DNA of 43,576 nucleotides from an uncultured Arsenicibacter sp. GTDB lineage: Bacteria > Bacteroidota > Bacteroidia > Cytophagales > Spirosomataceae. A model generated the notes under the pieces. That model had not been told where the DNA came from. It saw only the letters and a list, made by a program, of their open reading frames with translations, and ran no database searches. Numbering within the stretch: the first letter of the stretch is position 1; each line of letters opens with the position of its first letter. Of this stretch, positions 24,844 to 32,755 are shown one piece after another. A program made the translations under genes and the position numbers. The DNA is taken from the NCBI RefSeq assembly GCF_945952095.1, contig NZ_CAMFHL010000035.1, forward strand, positions 1 through 43,576, given 5' to 3'.

Positions 24844-25802
24844 GAATGTGTTTGGGAATACTATAAATTGATATACAGAATATTAGGCTTTAAATCGAGC
24901 TATTGTGCAAAATTAAATGTGGTGGTGGCTAAATCAGGCAAATGAAGAAAAAGAAAGGGGATCGTCGCATCTTTGCAGTGACTAAACAGTAAAGAGTTGA
25001 CTAAACAGTACAGTAGACTGTCCGATCCCCAGTGGGCAGCAATTTCGGGATTTTTTGATCATAAACGCAAGCGCAAACACGATTTGCGGACAATTTTAGA
25101 CGCTTTACTATACCTTTTGCGTACAGGCTGCCAGTGGCGGAATTTACCGGATTGTTTTCCTCCCTGGCAAGCTGTGTACTGGTATTTTTCACAGTGGAAA
25201 AAGCAAAACCTACTCTCATTAATTAATATTCATTTGAACCAACTCGACCGGAAACGGGAAGGTAGAAATGAAAATCCATCCGTTTTTTGTATTGATAGCC
25301 AGAGTGTTAAGCTTTCGCCAATGATTTGTGAAGACCGTGGGCTTGACGCCAACAAAAAAGTAAATGGTAGGGAACGTCAGCTTTTAGTGGATACTAGTGG
25401 CCGGATTTGGTATGCCTTTGTCATGCAGCGAATATGGCTGATGGGCAAGCTGCGTTAAATCTGAGTGCTGAGCTTACTGAGCAAAATTGCCGTTTAGAAA
25501 AGATATATGGCGATCAAGCCTACAATGGTGTTTTTGCAGAAGGCATTAAGTATTTAGGGCTTAAATTTGAAAAAGCGTCGCGGTCTGAATCTCAAAAAGG
25601 ATTTGTTCCTGTGGCTAAGCGGTGGCGGGGCCGCCCGTGCGGTTGTAGAACGGACAATTGCATGGACAAATTTCTTTAGAAGAACGACGAAAGATTATGT
25701 ACATACTGTATCGTCTACCATGAATTGGTTAACACTGATCAATATTCAAATTATACTACAACGCATTGATTTATAAGGGGGTAATTATTCCCAAACATAT
25801 TC
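24844..25802 (+). mobile_element. IS5-family insertion sequence (IS1031-like), 959 bp
   Basis: The terminal inverted repeats are GAATGTGTTTGGGAATA at the left end and its near-exact complement TATTCCCAAACATATTC at the right (16 of 17 match). Both ends are flanked by TTA (24841-24843 and 25803-25805), a 3-bp TNA target duplication as made by the IS1031 subgroup of IS5. The transposase inside is frameshifted twice, so the copy cannot move by itself. Confidence 0.88.
24997..25776 (+). pseudogene. IS5-family DDE transposase, two frame disruptions
   Basis: Three frames together make one transposase of about 255 residues. The first (24997, TTG start) has the IS5 N-terminus LSDPQWAAISGFF and TGCQWRNLP with the first catalytic Asp in FCIDSQSVK. 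The second (from about 25420) carries HAANMADGQAA and the second Asp in YGDQAYNG. The third has the catalytic Glu in VVERTIAWTNFFRR. The first break fits a 1-nt loss in GTCATGCAG near 25420 (expected VHAAN). The second fits a 16-nt GC-rich insertion (about 25627-25642) between KRW and VVERT. A programmed frameshift is unlikely because neither site is slippery. Confidence 0.85.
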
Positions 25803-25815
25803 TTAAGCATATCCC

Positions 25816-26835
25816 TTACGGTTTAAACGTGTGTTTCCGGTGCCAAGCAAAATTTTCGGTTAGAGGGCGGTAACGTGGCGCAGCTGGCAATAAAATCGAC
25901 TTACCTGCTAGTTGTTTAATAGAGTACAGGTTATCTTTACTCTCCGTAAATCGTTCGCTAACAATTACTTTGAAGTTTTCATCTACACTAATCATCCCTC
26001 TGTCAAATGCTCGGTGAAGGTTAGGACAAAGTGCAATCCCGTTCGTTATTGTATCATTATAGCTTTTAGCAAACGGGACGATATGACAAGCATCAATCAT
26101 TGAGACATTAAAAGTAGCATCGATCTTCAGCCCTGAGATACAACAACGATAACCGTAAAGCTTTGGCACTTCTTTCTTAAATGCTCCACCTCGAATAATA
26201 ATCTCCTGTTGAAACAGTTCTCTTTGTGCATCCGAACCGGACATCTGCTCCTTTAACTTCTTAATGGTAGCTATATACGTCTCAGGGGGGTCATTGACAA
26301 TTTGATGGCTGACTTCTTCAAAATGGTTACCAACTGTATCCAGATCAATATTTGTCTCACTGGGAAAATATTTCTTTAAAATGGCGTATCGTAGCACTCG
26401 CCGACTATGTGCATCATTTAGAATAACGGCTAACTCTGTATCAATTTCAGCGTGGTCAACTGCACTAGTGAGATTTCGCAGTGACCGCATAGAACCAGCA
26501 TTCTCAAGCCATAACTCACAGCCGGGATTTGGAATTAAGCGCCACCATAACGGTAGCTTACCTTTGCTTTTTAAATGATAGAATGGTCGAGAGATTAATG
26601 GATGGTAATTGCCGCCTTTAACTAATAAAGCCCAATTTGAAGTGAAAATATCTATAAGCTCTGGAGTTAAGTAAATTCGTTCATCTGCCAATACCCCCTT
26701 TTCATATCCTTGTATTATACTCAGCACTAAAATTGGCATATGGGGTGCAGCAAACCCACTTTCTTTTTCACTCGCTTTGTCTTGTTTAAGAGTGGTAAAT
26801 GCCTTTGTATAGTATGCTAAGTCTTTACGTTGCAT
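25816..26835 (-). CDS. HNH restriction endonuclease, probably phosphorothioation-associated
   Basis: A 339-residue protein. The C-terminal HNH nuclease has RCCISGL, H251 in DACHIVPF, N265 in NGIALC and H274 in NLHRAFDRG. The N-terminal ~110 residues (PHMPILVLSIIQGYEKGVL, LTPELIDIFTSNWALL, ISRPFYHLKS) match the domain in front of COG3440-type predicted restriction endonucleases. In ScoMcrA-like proteins a domain at this position binds phosphorothioated DNA, so such binding is an inference here. It overlaps dndC by 11 nt. Base composition is AT-richer than core genes, indicating transfer. It appears intact. Confidence 0.85.
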   Translation of the reverse strand: MQRKDLAYYTKAFTTLKQDKASEKESGFAAPHMPILVLSIIQGYEKGVLADERIYLTPELIDIFTSNWALLVKGGNYHPLISRPFYHLKSKGKLPLWWRLIPNPGCELWLENAGSMRSLRNLTSAVDHAEIDTELAVILNDAHSRRVLRYAILKKYFPSETNIDLDTVGNHFEEVSHQIVNDPPETYIATIKKLKEQMSGSDAQRELFQQEIIIRGGAFKKEVPKLYGYRCCISGLKIDATFNVSMIDACHIVPFAKSYNDTITNGIALCPNLHRAFDRGMISVDENFKVIVSERFTESKDNLYSIKQLAGKSILLPAAPRYRPLTENFAWHRKHTFKP

Positions 26836-28154
26836 GGCTTAAAACGGCATCTTTCTCTGTGCGGATATGCCGGTCTAACAGGTTTTCGATTTCATTTTGC
26901 AGGCCGCGTTTTTTCACCATCAGCGTTTTTGTTTTCAGTACCTTCAACGATTGCTGAATCAGGTCGAAGTCTTGGGGCTGATCGGCACATACCTCCCGCA
27001 GCAATTCTTCTTCCTGCCGGAATTTTTCTTCGTGCTTTTGCATATCCAGTTGAACGTTATAAACAGAATTATAAATATCAGCTACTTTATAATTAAAAAT
27101 GCTGTCGCGGTACCACGTTACCTGAATGGCAACCAACTCCTGATGCGAAATCAACTGCATCGTTTCGCCCTGCTCGGCCTGAACTTCCCGCTGTGCTTCC
27201 AGGAGTCGTTTCAGGAACTCAGCCCGTACCCATGGCTTGTAGGGTCCCCAAACCCCTTCTTTTTCTGTTCCGTCCCGACGGCGTTTTTCACGGTATTGTT
27301 CGGGCGCATCCCGTGTTTCCACAAAATAGTCCCGTAGCGCAACAAGCGGTTCCATCCAGTCTTCACCATTATCAATCAGCCCCTCCATACTTTTATCGCG
27401 CTTTACTACGGTACAGACCCAACATCCAAACCGGCTGTTGCCGCACGACGGGCTTGTCTCATCAATAACCAACGGACAATCATTGGCATTCCGGTAAAGT
27501 GTAAGCAACTCCCTATGTGTTCCCCCCCACGGTGGCGGCACCTGCATCAGATACTGCCAAAGTTCATTGGTTTCAATATCTTTAATCGCTGCAAACACAT
27601 AGGCATTAGGTAATATATGTTTTCTAAGCCGCTGACCCTTAACCTCATGCCGTTTAATTGACCGGGCGCGGTTACCACTTTCTGCTGAACGTGTTCCTAA
27701 TAAGATAATTACCTCACCGTCTTCAGCAATCTTGCTTTTGATAAAACGGGTTGTCGGGTCAATTTTCAGACGTTCTGTACACCAGCGAAATACGTTATTA
27801 GGTGCCGGATAGCCTCTACCCAACAGGTTCACCCAAAATGTATCTTCAAGGCGCAGTGTTGTCTTCTGTACAAAAACCGGCAGACTTTGCTCCATTGCCG
27901 CAACCCTGATTGTATCTAATGTACGGTTGATGAAGTTAACTATATGCGGATTTTCAACCAGTGTATCGTTGCAAACAACCCAGATTTCGCGTTTACGCGA
28001 TACTGGATCTATCTTTAACAATGCTTTCCACACTAGTTGAAGAAGCATCGTTGAGTCTTTGCCGCCACTAAAGCCAATAATCCATGGACGGGGATTGTCG
28101 TCATACAGATTGGTCAATAATTTCAGCTTCTATAAACGGAACTTTCAAAGACAT
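26825..28154 (-). pseudogene. dndC: DndC-like sulfurtransferase, DNA phosphorothioation; N-terminal frameshift likely
   Basis: A PAPS-reductase-like ATP pyrophosphatase. The PP-loop is GFSGGKDST, and the cysteines for a 4Fe-4S cluster are FRWCTE and SCGNSRFGCWVCT, all DndC hallmarks. The main frame has no ATG; it opens with TTG at 28117 right after an in-frame TAG. The natural start is ATG 28154 in another frame (MSLKVPFIEAEI), 60 nt below a good promoter. Deleting one A near 28124 fuses the two as FIEAELLTNLYDDNPRPW, a smooth DndC N-terminus. So there is probably a 1-nt insertion, or TTG 28117 is used and the protein is slightly short (430 residues). DndC activates sulfur for insertion into the DNA backbone together with DndD/DndE, which are missing here. 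Confidence 0.8.
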
Positions 28155-28221
28155 AATAAGTCAGGTCAATACATTAACGATCTATGTTTGCCTTCAACAA
28201 AAAGAACCGGTTACAATTACA

Positions 28222-28251
28222 CAAAGTAATTATATAGTGTTTACTAACCAA
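28222..28251 (-). promoter_or_regulatory. dndC promoter
   Basis: On the minus strand: -33 TTG (28249-28251), 19-nt spacer, -7 TTACTTTG (28222-28229; one mismatch). The start would fall near 28215, about 60 nt before ATG 28154. The site supports 28154 as the original start. Confidence 0.6.
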
Positions 28252-28269
28252 TTCTTTTTCATATAATGC

Positions 28270-28301
28270 AAAAAAGCACTTATAGTAAAAACTATAAGTG
28301 C
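28270..28301 (-). terminator. Terminator of tRNA-Gly
   Basis: Minus strand: GCACTTATAGT (28301-28291) pairs exactly with ACTATAAGTGC (28286-28276), followed by six T (28275-28270). It lies 15 nt after the tRNA end and upstream of the dndC promoter. Confidence 0.85.
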
Positions 28302-28316
28302 CTGTTTCTGAAATGA

Positions 28317-28388
28317 GCGGGAAATGGGTCTCGAACCCACGGCCTGCAGCTTGGGAAGCTGCCGCTCTACCGACTGAGCTACTCCCGC
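28317..28388 (-). tRNA. tRNA-Gly (anticodon CCC)
   Basis: A 72-nt cloverleaf on the minus strand: GCGGGAG acceptor 5' strand pairing with the 3' TTCCCGC, D-arm TAGCTCAGTCGGTAGAGC, anticodon arm GCAGC-TTCCCAA-GCTGC with anticodon CCC, T-arm GTGGGTTCGAGACCCAT. CCA is not encoded. A low-GC accessory block lies directly downstream of its 3' end, a common integration site, but I did not find a repeated tRNA 3' end that would mark the other border. Confidence 0.95.
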
Positions 28389-28473
28389 TGATGGAGATGG
28401 CAAATGTGCAATGCATCCCCCAAAAAGTCAAGTATTCGACCCTAAACGGGCACAATTTATCGGTTTTGCGCTG

Positions 28474-29724
28474 CTAAAACGCTAGTACGGTCTGTTCAAT
28501 GATGTCGCAGGCTTCGTGCATCTGCGCTTCGGTGATCACCAGCGGGGGCGCAAACCGGATTTTGTCGCCGTGCGTGGGTTTGCACAACAGGCCGTTGTCC
28601 ATAAACCGCAGACAAAGTTCCCAGGCCGTTTCGTCGCCCGAATCGGGGCGCTCTTTAATATCAATGGCGTTCAGCAGGCCTTTACCGCGAACGGCCGTGA
28701 TCAGGTCGGTACGCCCGCGGAGGGCCTCCATCCGCGACCGGAAAAGCTGCCCCATTGCCTCTGCGTTTTCGGCCAGCTGCTCGTCTTTCACCACATCCAG
28801 CGCGGCCACCGTCACGGCACAGGCCAGCGGATTACCGCCGTAGGTCGACCCGTGTTCGCCCGGCTTAAGGGTCATCATCACCGCATCGTCGGCCAGCACC
28901 GCCGACACCGGCAACACCCCGCCCGACAACGCTTTGCCCAACACCAGCAGGTCGGGTTTTACGCCTTCGTGGTCGCAGGCCAGCCGGCGGCCCGTCCGGC
29001 CGATACCGGTCTGTACCTCATCGGCAATAAACAGTACGTTGTAGCGCGTACAGAGCTCACGCACACCACGCAGGTATCCTTCATCGGGCACAACGACACC
29101 GGCCTCTCCCTGAATCGGTTCGACCATAAACCCGGCAATATTCGGGTCAGCGCGGAAGGTTTCTTCCAGCGCGGCCAGATCGTTATAAGGCACCAGTTTA
29201 TAGCCCGGCAACAGCGGCCCGAAGTCACGGGTACTGCTCGGGTCGGTCGATGACGAAATAGCCGCCAGCGTGCGCCCCCAGAAATTTCCGGTTGCATAGA
29301 CGGTCTTCGCCTGATTGTCGGGAACTCCTTTCACCAGATAGGCCCATTTACGCGTCAGTTTCAGCGCCGTTTCACCGGCTTCGGCCCCCGAATTCATCAT
29401 CAGCACCTTATCGTAGCCGAAATAATCACAAAGGTATTTCTCACAAAGCCCCAGCTTGTCGTTATAAAAGGCCCGGGAAGTCAGTGTCAGCTGCTGCGCC
29501 TGCTCAATCAGTGCCTGAATAATCCGCGGATGACAATGACCCTGACTAACGGCACTGTAAGCCGACAGAAAATCAAAATAGCGCTTTCCGGCTACGTCCC
29601 ACACAAAAGCCCCCTCTCCTTTTGACAGGACCACAGGAATGGGGTGGTAATTATGGGCGCCGTAGGTATGTTCCAGTTCGATGGCCGTTTCGGCGGCCTT
29701 ATGTGCCGGCAGGGTAGTTTCCAT
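28474..29724 (-). CDS. rocD: Ornithine--oxo-acid aminotransferase (RocD)
   Basis: A 416-residue class III PLP aminotransferase that turns ornithine and 2-oxoglutarate into glutamate semialdehyde and glutamate. Family features are HNYHPIPVVLSKGEGAFVWD near the start, YFDFLSAYSAVSQGHCHP, the PLP-phosphate region MNSGAEAGETALKL, the Asp in FIADEVQTGIGRTG, the Schiff-base Lys in LVLGKALSGGVLP and the GEHGSTYGGNPLA loop. The length matches ornithine aminotransferase. It has its own promoter at 29800-29830 and ends just before tRNA-Gly. Acetylornithine aminotransferase is less likely, given the YSAVSQGHCHP and GKGLLNAI signatures. Confidence 0.92.
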   Translation of the reverse strand: METTLPAHKAAETAIELEHTYGAHNYHPIPVVLSKGEGAFVWDVAGKRYFDFLSAYSAVSQGHCHPRIIQALIEQAQQLTLTSRAFYNDKLGLCEKYLCDYFGYDKVLMMNSGAEAGETALKLTRKWAYLVKGVPDNQAKTVYATGNFWGRTLAAISSSTDPSSTRDFGPLLPGYKLVPYNDLAALEETFRADPNIAGFMVEPIQGEAGVVVPDEGYLRGVRELCTRYNVLFIADEVQTGIGRTGRRLACDHEGVKPDLLVLGKALSGGVLPVSAVLADDAVMMTLKPGEHGSTYGGNPLACAVTVAALDVVKDEQLAENAEAMGQLFRSRMEALRGRTDLITAVRGKGLLNAIDIKERPDSGDETAWELCLRFMDNGLLCKPTHGDKIRFAPPLVITEAQMHEACDIIEQTVLAF

Positions 29725-29799
29725 GATCGGTCAGGTTGTATCAGGTGAGCAAAAAAAATCAGATCCGGATAACCAAATGGTTAAACGCTCGGTTGCAGT

Positions 29800-29830
29800 C
29801 AAAAATACGAGGATTTCCACCGCTCGCCAA
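29800..29830 (-). promoter_or_regulatory. rocD promoter
   Basis: Minus strand: -33 TTG (29828-29830), 20-nt spacer, -7 TATTTTTG (29800-29807), a full match to TTG-N19-20-TAnnTTTG. The leader is about 70 nt. The -33 lies only 6 bp from the start of the divergent DUF5522 gene. Confidence 0.75.
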
Positions 29831-29835
29831 AAACT

Positions 29836-30006
29836 ATGAATCCAGGGCAGAAAAAGCGAAAAATACCGGGTTTAACCGACGAAGATTATTACCTCACAAA
29901 AGAAGGTTTTGTGGTCTTTACGGCTGTTTATCACCTCAAAAGGGGTTACTGCTGTAAGAACCAGTGCCGCCATTGTCCATATACTACTAAAAAAAACGGA
30001 ACATAG
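29836..30006 (+). CDS. DUF5522-like small cysteine-rich protein
   Basis: A 56-residue protein: MNPGQKKRK, then LTDEDYYLTKEGFVVFTAVY and HLKRGYCCKNQCRHCPY, ending TTKKNGT. The run G-Y-C-C-x-N-x-C-R-H-C-P-Y with four cysteines and a histidine is the conserved core of small DUF5522-type proteins found across Bacteroidota and suggests a metal site. Function is not known. It lies 64 nt before rpmB on the same strand. Its start sits within the divergent rocD promoter area. Confidence 0.7.
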   Translation: MNPGQKKRKIPGLTDEDYYLTKEGFVVFTAVYHLKRGYCCKNQCRHCPYTTKKNGT

Positions 30007-30007
30007 G

Positions 30008-30038
30008 TTGCACGTTATCAAGTAATTTCCGAATTTTG
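30008..30038 (+). promoter_or_regulatory. rpmB promoter
   Basis: TTG (30008-30010), 20-nt spacer, then GAATTTTG (30031-30038; one mismatch in the -7). The transcript would start near 30045, about 25 nt before the ATG. Confidence 0.6.
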
Positions 30039-30069
30039 CACCCTTAATTCGAAGGAAAGCTATAAGGTC

Positions 30070-30309
30070 ATGGCCAGAGTTTGTCAAATTACAGGAAAAC
30101 GGACGCAGACAGGGAACAACGTTTCTCACGCCAACAATAAAACGAAACGTAAATTTTACCCTAACCTCCAGAAGAAGAAATTCTTCGTAGAATCTACAGG
30201 TGAGTGGGTAGTTTTGAAAGTTTCGACAAAGGCGATCAAGACCATCAACAAGAACGGTCTGGAAGCTACCCTGCGCGATGCTCACAAAAAAGGCACACTT
30301 TCGTTATAA
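30070..30309 (+). CDS. rpmB: 50S ribosomal protein L28 (bL28)
   Basis: A 79-residue basic protein of the large ribosomal subunit. The start MARVCQITGKRTQTGNNVSH and the middle KTKRKFYPNLQKKKFF are the standard bL28 pattern, with the closing stretch VSTKAIKTINKNGLEATLRD. In many Bacteroidota rpmB is followed by rpmG and a DUF4295 gene; here a terminator follows and those genes are absent from the window. It has its own promoter at 30008-30038. Confidence 0.96.
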   Translation: MARVCQITGKRTQTGNNVSHANNKTKRKFYPNLQKKKFFVESTGEWVVLKVSTKAIKTINKNGLEATLRDAHKKGTLSL

Positions 30310-30347
30310 GATGACGAAGTTGCGTCCCCGCGTCAAGAAATCAACAT

Positions 30348-30382
30348 AAAAAAGCCCCTTTCAGCGATGAAAGAGGCTTTTT
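30348..30382. terminator. Terminator between rpmB and the aspartyl protease gene
   Basis: AAAAAAGCCCCTTTC and GAAAGAGGCTTTTTT form a near-perfect hairpin with a 6-nt loop and A/T flanks, between convergent genes. An outer CAT/ATG pair extends it. Confidence 0.8.
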
Positions 30383-30391
30383 TGATGTTGG

Positions 30392-31654
30392 TCAGATTAG
30401 TCGCTTCAGCGCAAACTGCGTAATGATCAGCTGCCCGCGCCGCCTCACCACCAGCACCACTTCTTTTCCTTCTCCTTTTTGCAGCATTTTATAAATGTCA
30501 CTGATCGTCAGGTCAGCTGACGCCTGGCTGTTGATAAACATCAGTTCATCGCCTTCTGCCAAACCCGCCGAATCGGCCGGTGATCCTTCAATGACGCGGT
30601 CAACGTAATAGGTCCGGTATTGCTCACCTTTGGCCCGGAGCTCCATGCCGCTCATGTCGTGTTCAAAGCTTTCGCGGAGCAGCCTTTTGATAGGCTTCAG
30701 CACCACATACTGATCCTGATAGTTAAAGGTCACGTAGAACCGGCGCAGTAGCTCACAACCAATATTACCCTGCCGCTCACGGGAATTGATTTTCATTCCG
30801 AACGACATACTGTCGGGGAACGATGCCAGAATATCGTCCATTTCGTAGCGCCCGAAACGGATTTTCTGAATCCGGCCAAGGCTGCCGTTAATCACACCGC
30901 TCAGGCCACGGCCAAGCTGGGCCCGCACTACTTTTTCGGGCAGCGCCACACCGGTCTGATTGCCATTGCGTGTGCGGTCGAGCAGCAAGGCATGGCCCGC
31001 ACCCGTATCCAGCACCACCCGCATGGGCATTTCCGCCTTGCCGTCGTAAACGGCTACTACATCCGTATAGGGCTTTGCATCCTGAATAACAATGGGGTAT
31101 TTATCGCCCTGACTTTTACGATACCGGTATTTTTTAGGGTTCATGAGTACAATTTCGCGGTGCAGAAAGTCAATCGACACCACAAAGTTGTTAAACAGCT
31201 CATACCCGAAAATCCCGTGAATCGGCGTACCAACGTATTCCGACAGCCTTAGCACATCCTCGTCCAGTACGACGACGTTGTGGTGCAGCGCCCGCACATG
31301 TCCGATGTTCATCTGGTTGTCGATGGCGACCGAAGCCGTCAGCGTACCGCCCTCACCGGCACCGGCGAGATTAACCTTTCGCGTAAGGGCCAGTTTCTGC
31401 CGCTTCAGTACGGACGGGTCTGTAATGATGGTAGAGCTCACACCGGTATCCAGAATGAACCGCAACGTGTCCGAGCCATTGATTTGAACAGGGATGATAA
31501 TCAGGTTTGAGTGGAGCTGAAAGGGAATACGCGTCCACTGACGGTTGCCGGCCAAAAAAAAGCCGAAGCGGTCTTTATCCGGCTTTTCCTTATCCTTCCC
31601 AACAGCCGTAAGGCAGATTCCCATCAGTACGAGTATCCAACCCAGCGTTTTCAT
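30392..31654 (-). CDS. Retropepsin-like aspartyl protease with C-terminal PDZ domain
   Basis: A 420-residue secreted or periplasmic protein. A signal peptide covers about residues 1-19 (MKTLGWILVLMGICLTAVG). Two aspartyl-protease half domains each carry the D-T-G motif: ILDTGVSSTII near residue 68 and VVLDTGAGHALLL near 214. A PDZ domain fills the last ~90 residues (VIEGSPADSAGLAEGDELMFI). This layout is common in Bacteroidota, but substrates are mostly unknown. It runs convergent to rpmB with a shared terminator. The 210-bp gap to tpiA is AT-rich; no full promoter was recognised in it. Confidence 0.88.
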   Translation of the reverse strand: MKTLGWILVLMGICLTAVGKDKEKPDKDRFGFFLAGNRQWTRIPFQLHSNLIIIPVQINGSDTLRFILDTGVSSTIITDPSVLKRQKLALTRKVNLAGAGEGGTLTASVAIDNQMNIGHVRALHHNVVVLDEDVLRLSEYVGTPIHGIFGYELFNNFVVSIDFLHREIVLMNPKKYRYRKSQGDKYPIVIQDAKPYTDVVAVYDGKAEMPMRVVLDTGAGHALLLDRTRNGNQTGVALPEKVVRAQLGRGLSGVINGSLGRIQKIRFGRYEMDDILASFPDSMSFGMKINSRERQGNIGCELLRRFYVTFNYQDQYVVLKPIKRLLRESFEHDMSGMELRAKGEQYRTYYVDRVIEGSPADSAGLAEGDELMFINSQASADLTISDIYKMLQKGEGKEVVLVVRRRGQLIITQFALKRLI

Positions 31655-31864
31655 TGTATTTATATGTGAGTGAAAGGAAATTTACAAAATAATAACAATA
31701 TAGTTACGAAAAAGGATTGGGCGGTCCATGCTTTTTTATGAGAAAGGCATATTTTATCACTTCACGCTGAGCTTTTTACGGATAAAGTGGCTAATGGGTT
31801 GCGTGAAAACCGTTAATTTCGCCGGTGTAATCAAATACAAACGTTTACCCTTTGTTTTATTCTC

Positions 31865-32626
31865 ATGCGTAAACTCATAGTTGCCGGCAACTGGAAAATG
31901 AATAAAACCCTCGAAGAAGCGGTCGCGCTGGTGTCGGAGGTTGTCAATATGATTAACGACGAAGTGACGGGCAACGTCGAAGTAGTGCTCTGCCCGCCTT
32001 CGGTGTACCTGTCGGTGCTGAAACAGTATATTCCTGCCGGTGGCCGGATCTCGTTAGGCGCTCAGAACTGTCACGAGAAGGCGTCGGGTGCGTATACCGG
32101 CGAAATCTCTGCGCCAATGCTCCAGTCATTGTCGGTCCCTTACGTAATTCTGGGCCACAGCGAGCGCCGCCAGTATTTCGGCGAGACAAACGAACAGCTG
32201 GCCGCCAAAGTAAACATTACCCTGGAAAACGGTCTGACGCCGATCTTCTGTTGCGGTGAGTCGCTGGACCTGCGCGAAAACGGCGATTACGTTGGTTTCG
32301 TAAAAGAGCAGCTGACCGAAAGCCTGTTCCACCTGAGCGCCGAACAGTTTGCCAATGTAGTGATTGCCTACGAACCAATCTGGGCCATCGGTACAGGTCT
32401 GACAGCCAGCTCGGCACAGGCACAGGACATGCACCTGGCGCTGCGTCAGCACATTGCCGGTCAGTACGGCGAAGACGTAGCCCAGAACACAACAATTCTG
32501 TACGGTGGCAGCGCCAACGCTGCTAATGCCGCAGAACTGTTCGCGCAGCCGGACGTTGACGGTGGCCTGATCGGTGGTGCCTCCCTCAAATCCCGCGATT
32601 TTACAACGGTTGTGAAAGCTATTTAA
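31865..32626 (+). CDS. tpiA: Triosephosphate isomerase
   Basis: A 253-residue TIM-barrel enzyme that interconverts dihydroxyacetone phosphate and glyceraldehyde 3-phosphate in glycolysis. Catalytic residues are present: N9 and K11 in AGNWKMNK, H98 in LGHSERR and E170 in AYEPIWAIGTG, with the phosphate-binding YGGSAN and GGLIGGASL near the end. Length is typical. The stop codon is followed at once by a GAAAGAG-type palindromic element (32628-32752). No shared operon with the cupin gene is certain, since the repeat separates them. Confidence 0.97.
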   Translation: MRKLIVAGNWKMNKTLEEAVALVSEVVNMINDEVTGNVEVVLCPPSVYLSVLKQYIPAGGRISLGAQNCHEKASGAYTGEISAPMLQSLSVPYVILGHSERRQYFGETNEQLAAKVNITLENGLTPIFCCGESLDLRENGDYVGFVKEQLTESLFHLSAEQFANVVIAYEPIWAIGTGLTASSAQAQDMHLALRQHIAGQYGEDVAQNTTILYGGSANAANAAELFAQPDVDGGLIGGASLKSRDFTTVVKAI

Positions 32627-32627
32627 A

Positions 32628-32752
32628 GAACGAAAGAGTGAAAGAGCGGTCCGCGATTGCGGACAAAGAGCGAAAGAGCGACAGCAAATCGCTTCGTTCC
32701 TTTGCTGAAACAAAGCCTCGCTCTTTCACTCTTTATCTCTTTCACTCTTTAA
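32628..32752 (+). repeat. GAAAGAG-type palindromic element, copy 2
   Basis: Starts right after the tpiA stop: GAACGAAAGAGTGAAAGAGCG, then the hairpin GTCCGC-GATT-GCGGAC, then AAAGAGCGAAAGAGCGA, a middle part, and the opposite arm CTCTTTCACTCTTT twice, ending just before the next ATG. The whole gap between tpiA and the cupin gene is this one element. Confidence 0.8.
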
Positions 32753-32755
32753 AAC

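Larger units (their letters stand above)
24612..25810 (-). pseudogene. Unknown small gene downstream of the HNH gene, split by an IS5-like element
   Basis: Removing the IS (24844-25802) and one TTA copy restores an ATG at 25810, six nucleotides after the HNH stop, reading M-L-K-W-E-N-N-V and then AIAQDGDTYVMYEINEQGDL on to a stop at 24612 (78 residues). Thus the insertion lies after codon 2. The reading frame may originally have continued into 24490-24611. The protein is acidic and not recognised as any family. Its spacing shows it was the third gene of the dndC-HNH operon. Confidence 0.6.

Noticed and set aside
23081..28154. Cysteine desulfurase as dedicated DndA of the dnd module
   Set aside because: It lies on the other strand, has core-like base composition and a separate promoter; a housekeeping IscS role is equally likely, so no dndA name is given.
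24240..28316. Bounded integrative element with att sites at tRNA-Gly
   Set aside because: No repeat of the tRNA 3' end and no integrase were found, so only a loose low-GC block is claimed.
29872..30285. A 137-codon minus-strand frame across rpmB
   Set aside because: It is the antisense shadow of the DUF5522-like gene and rpmB, both of which have clear family patterns.
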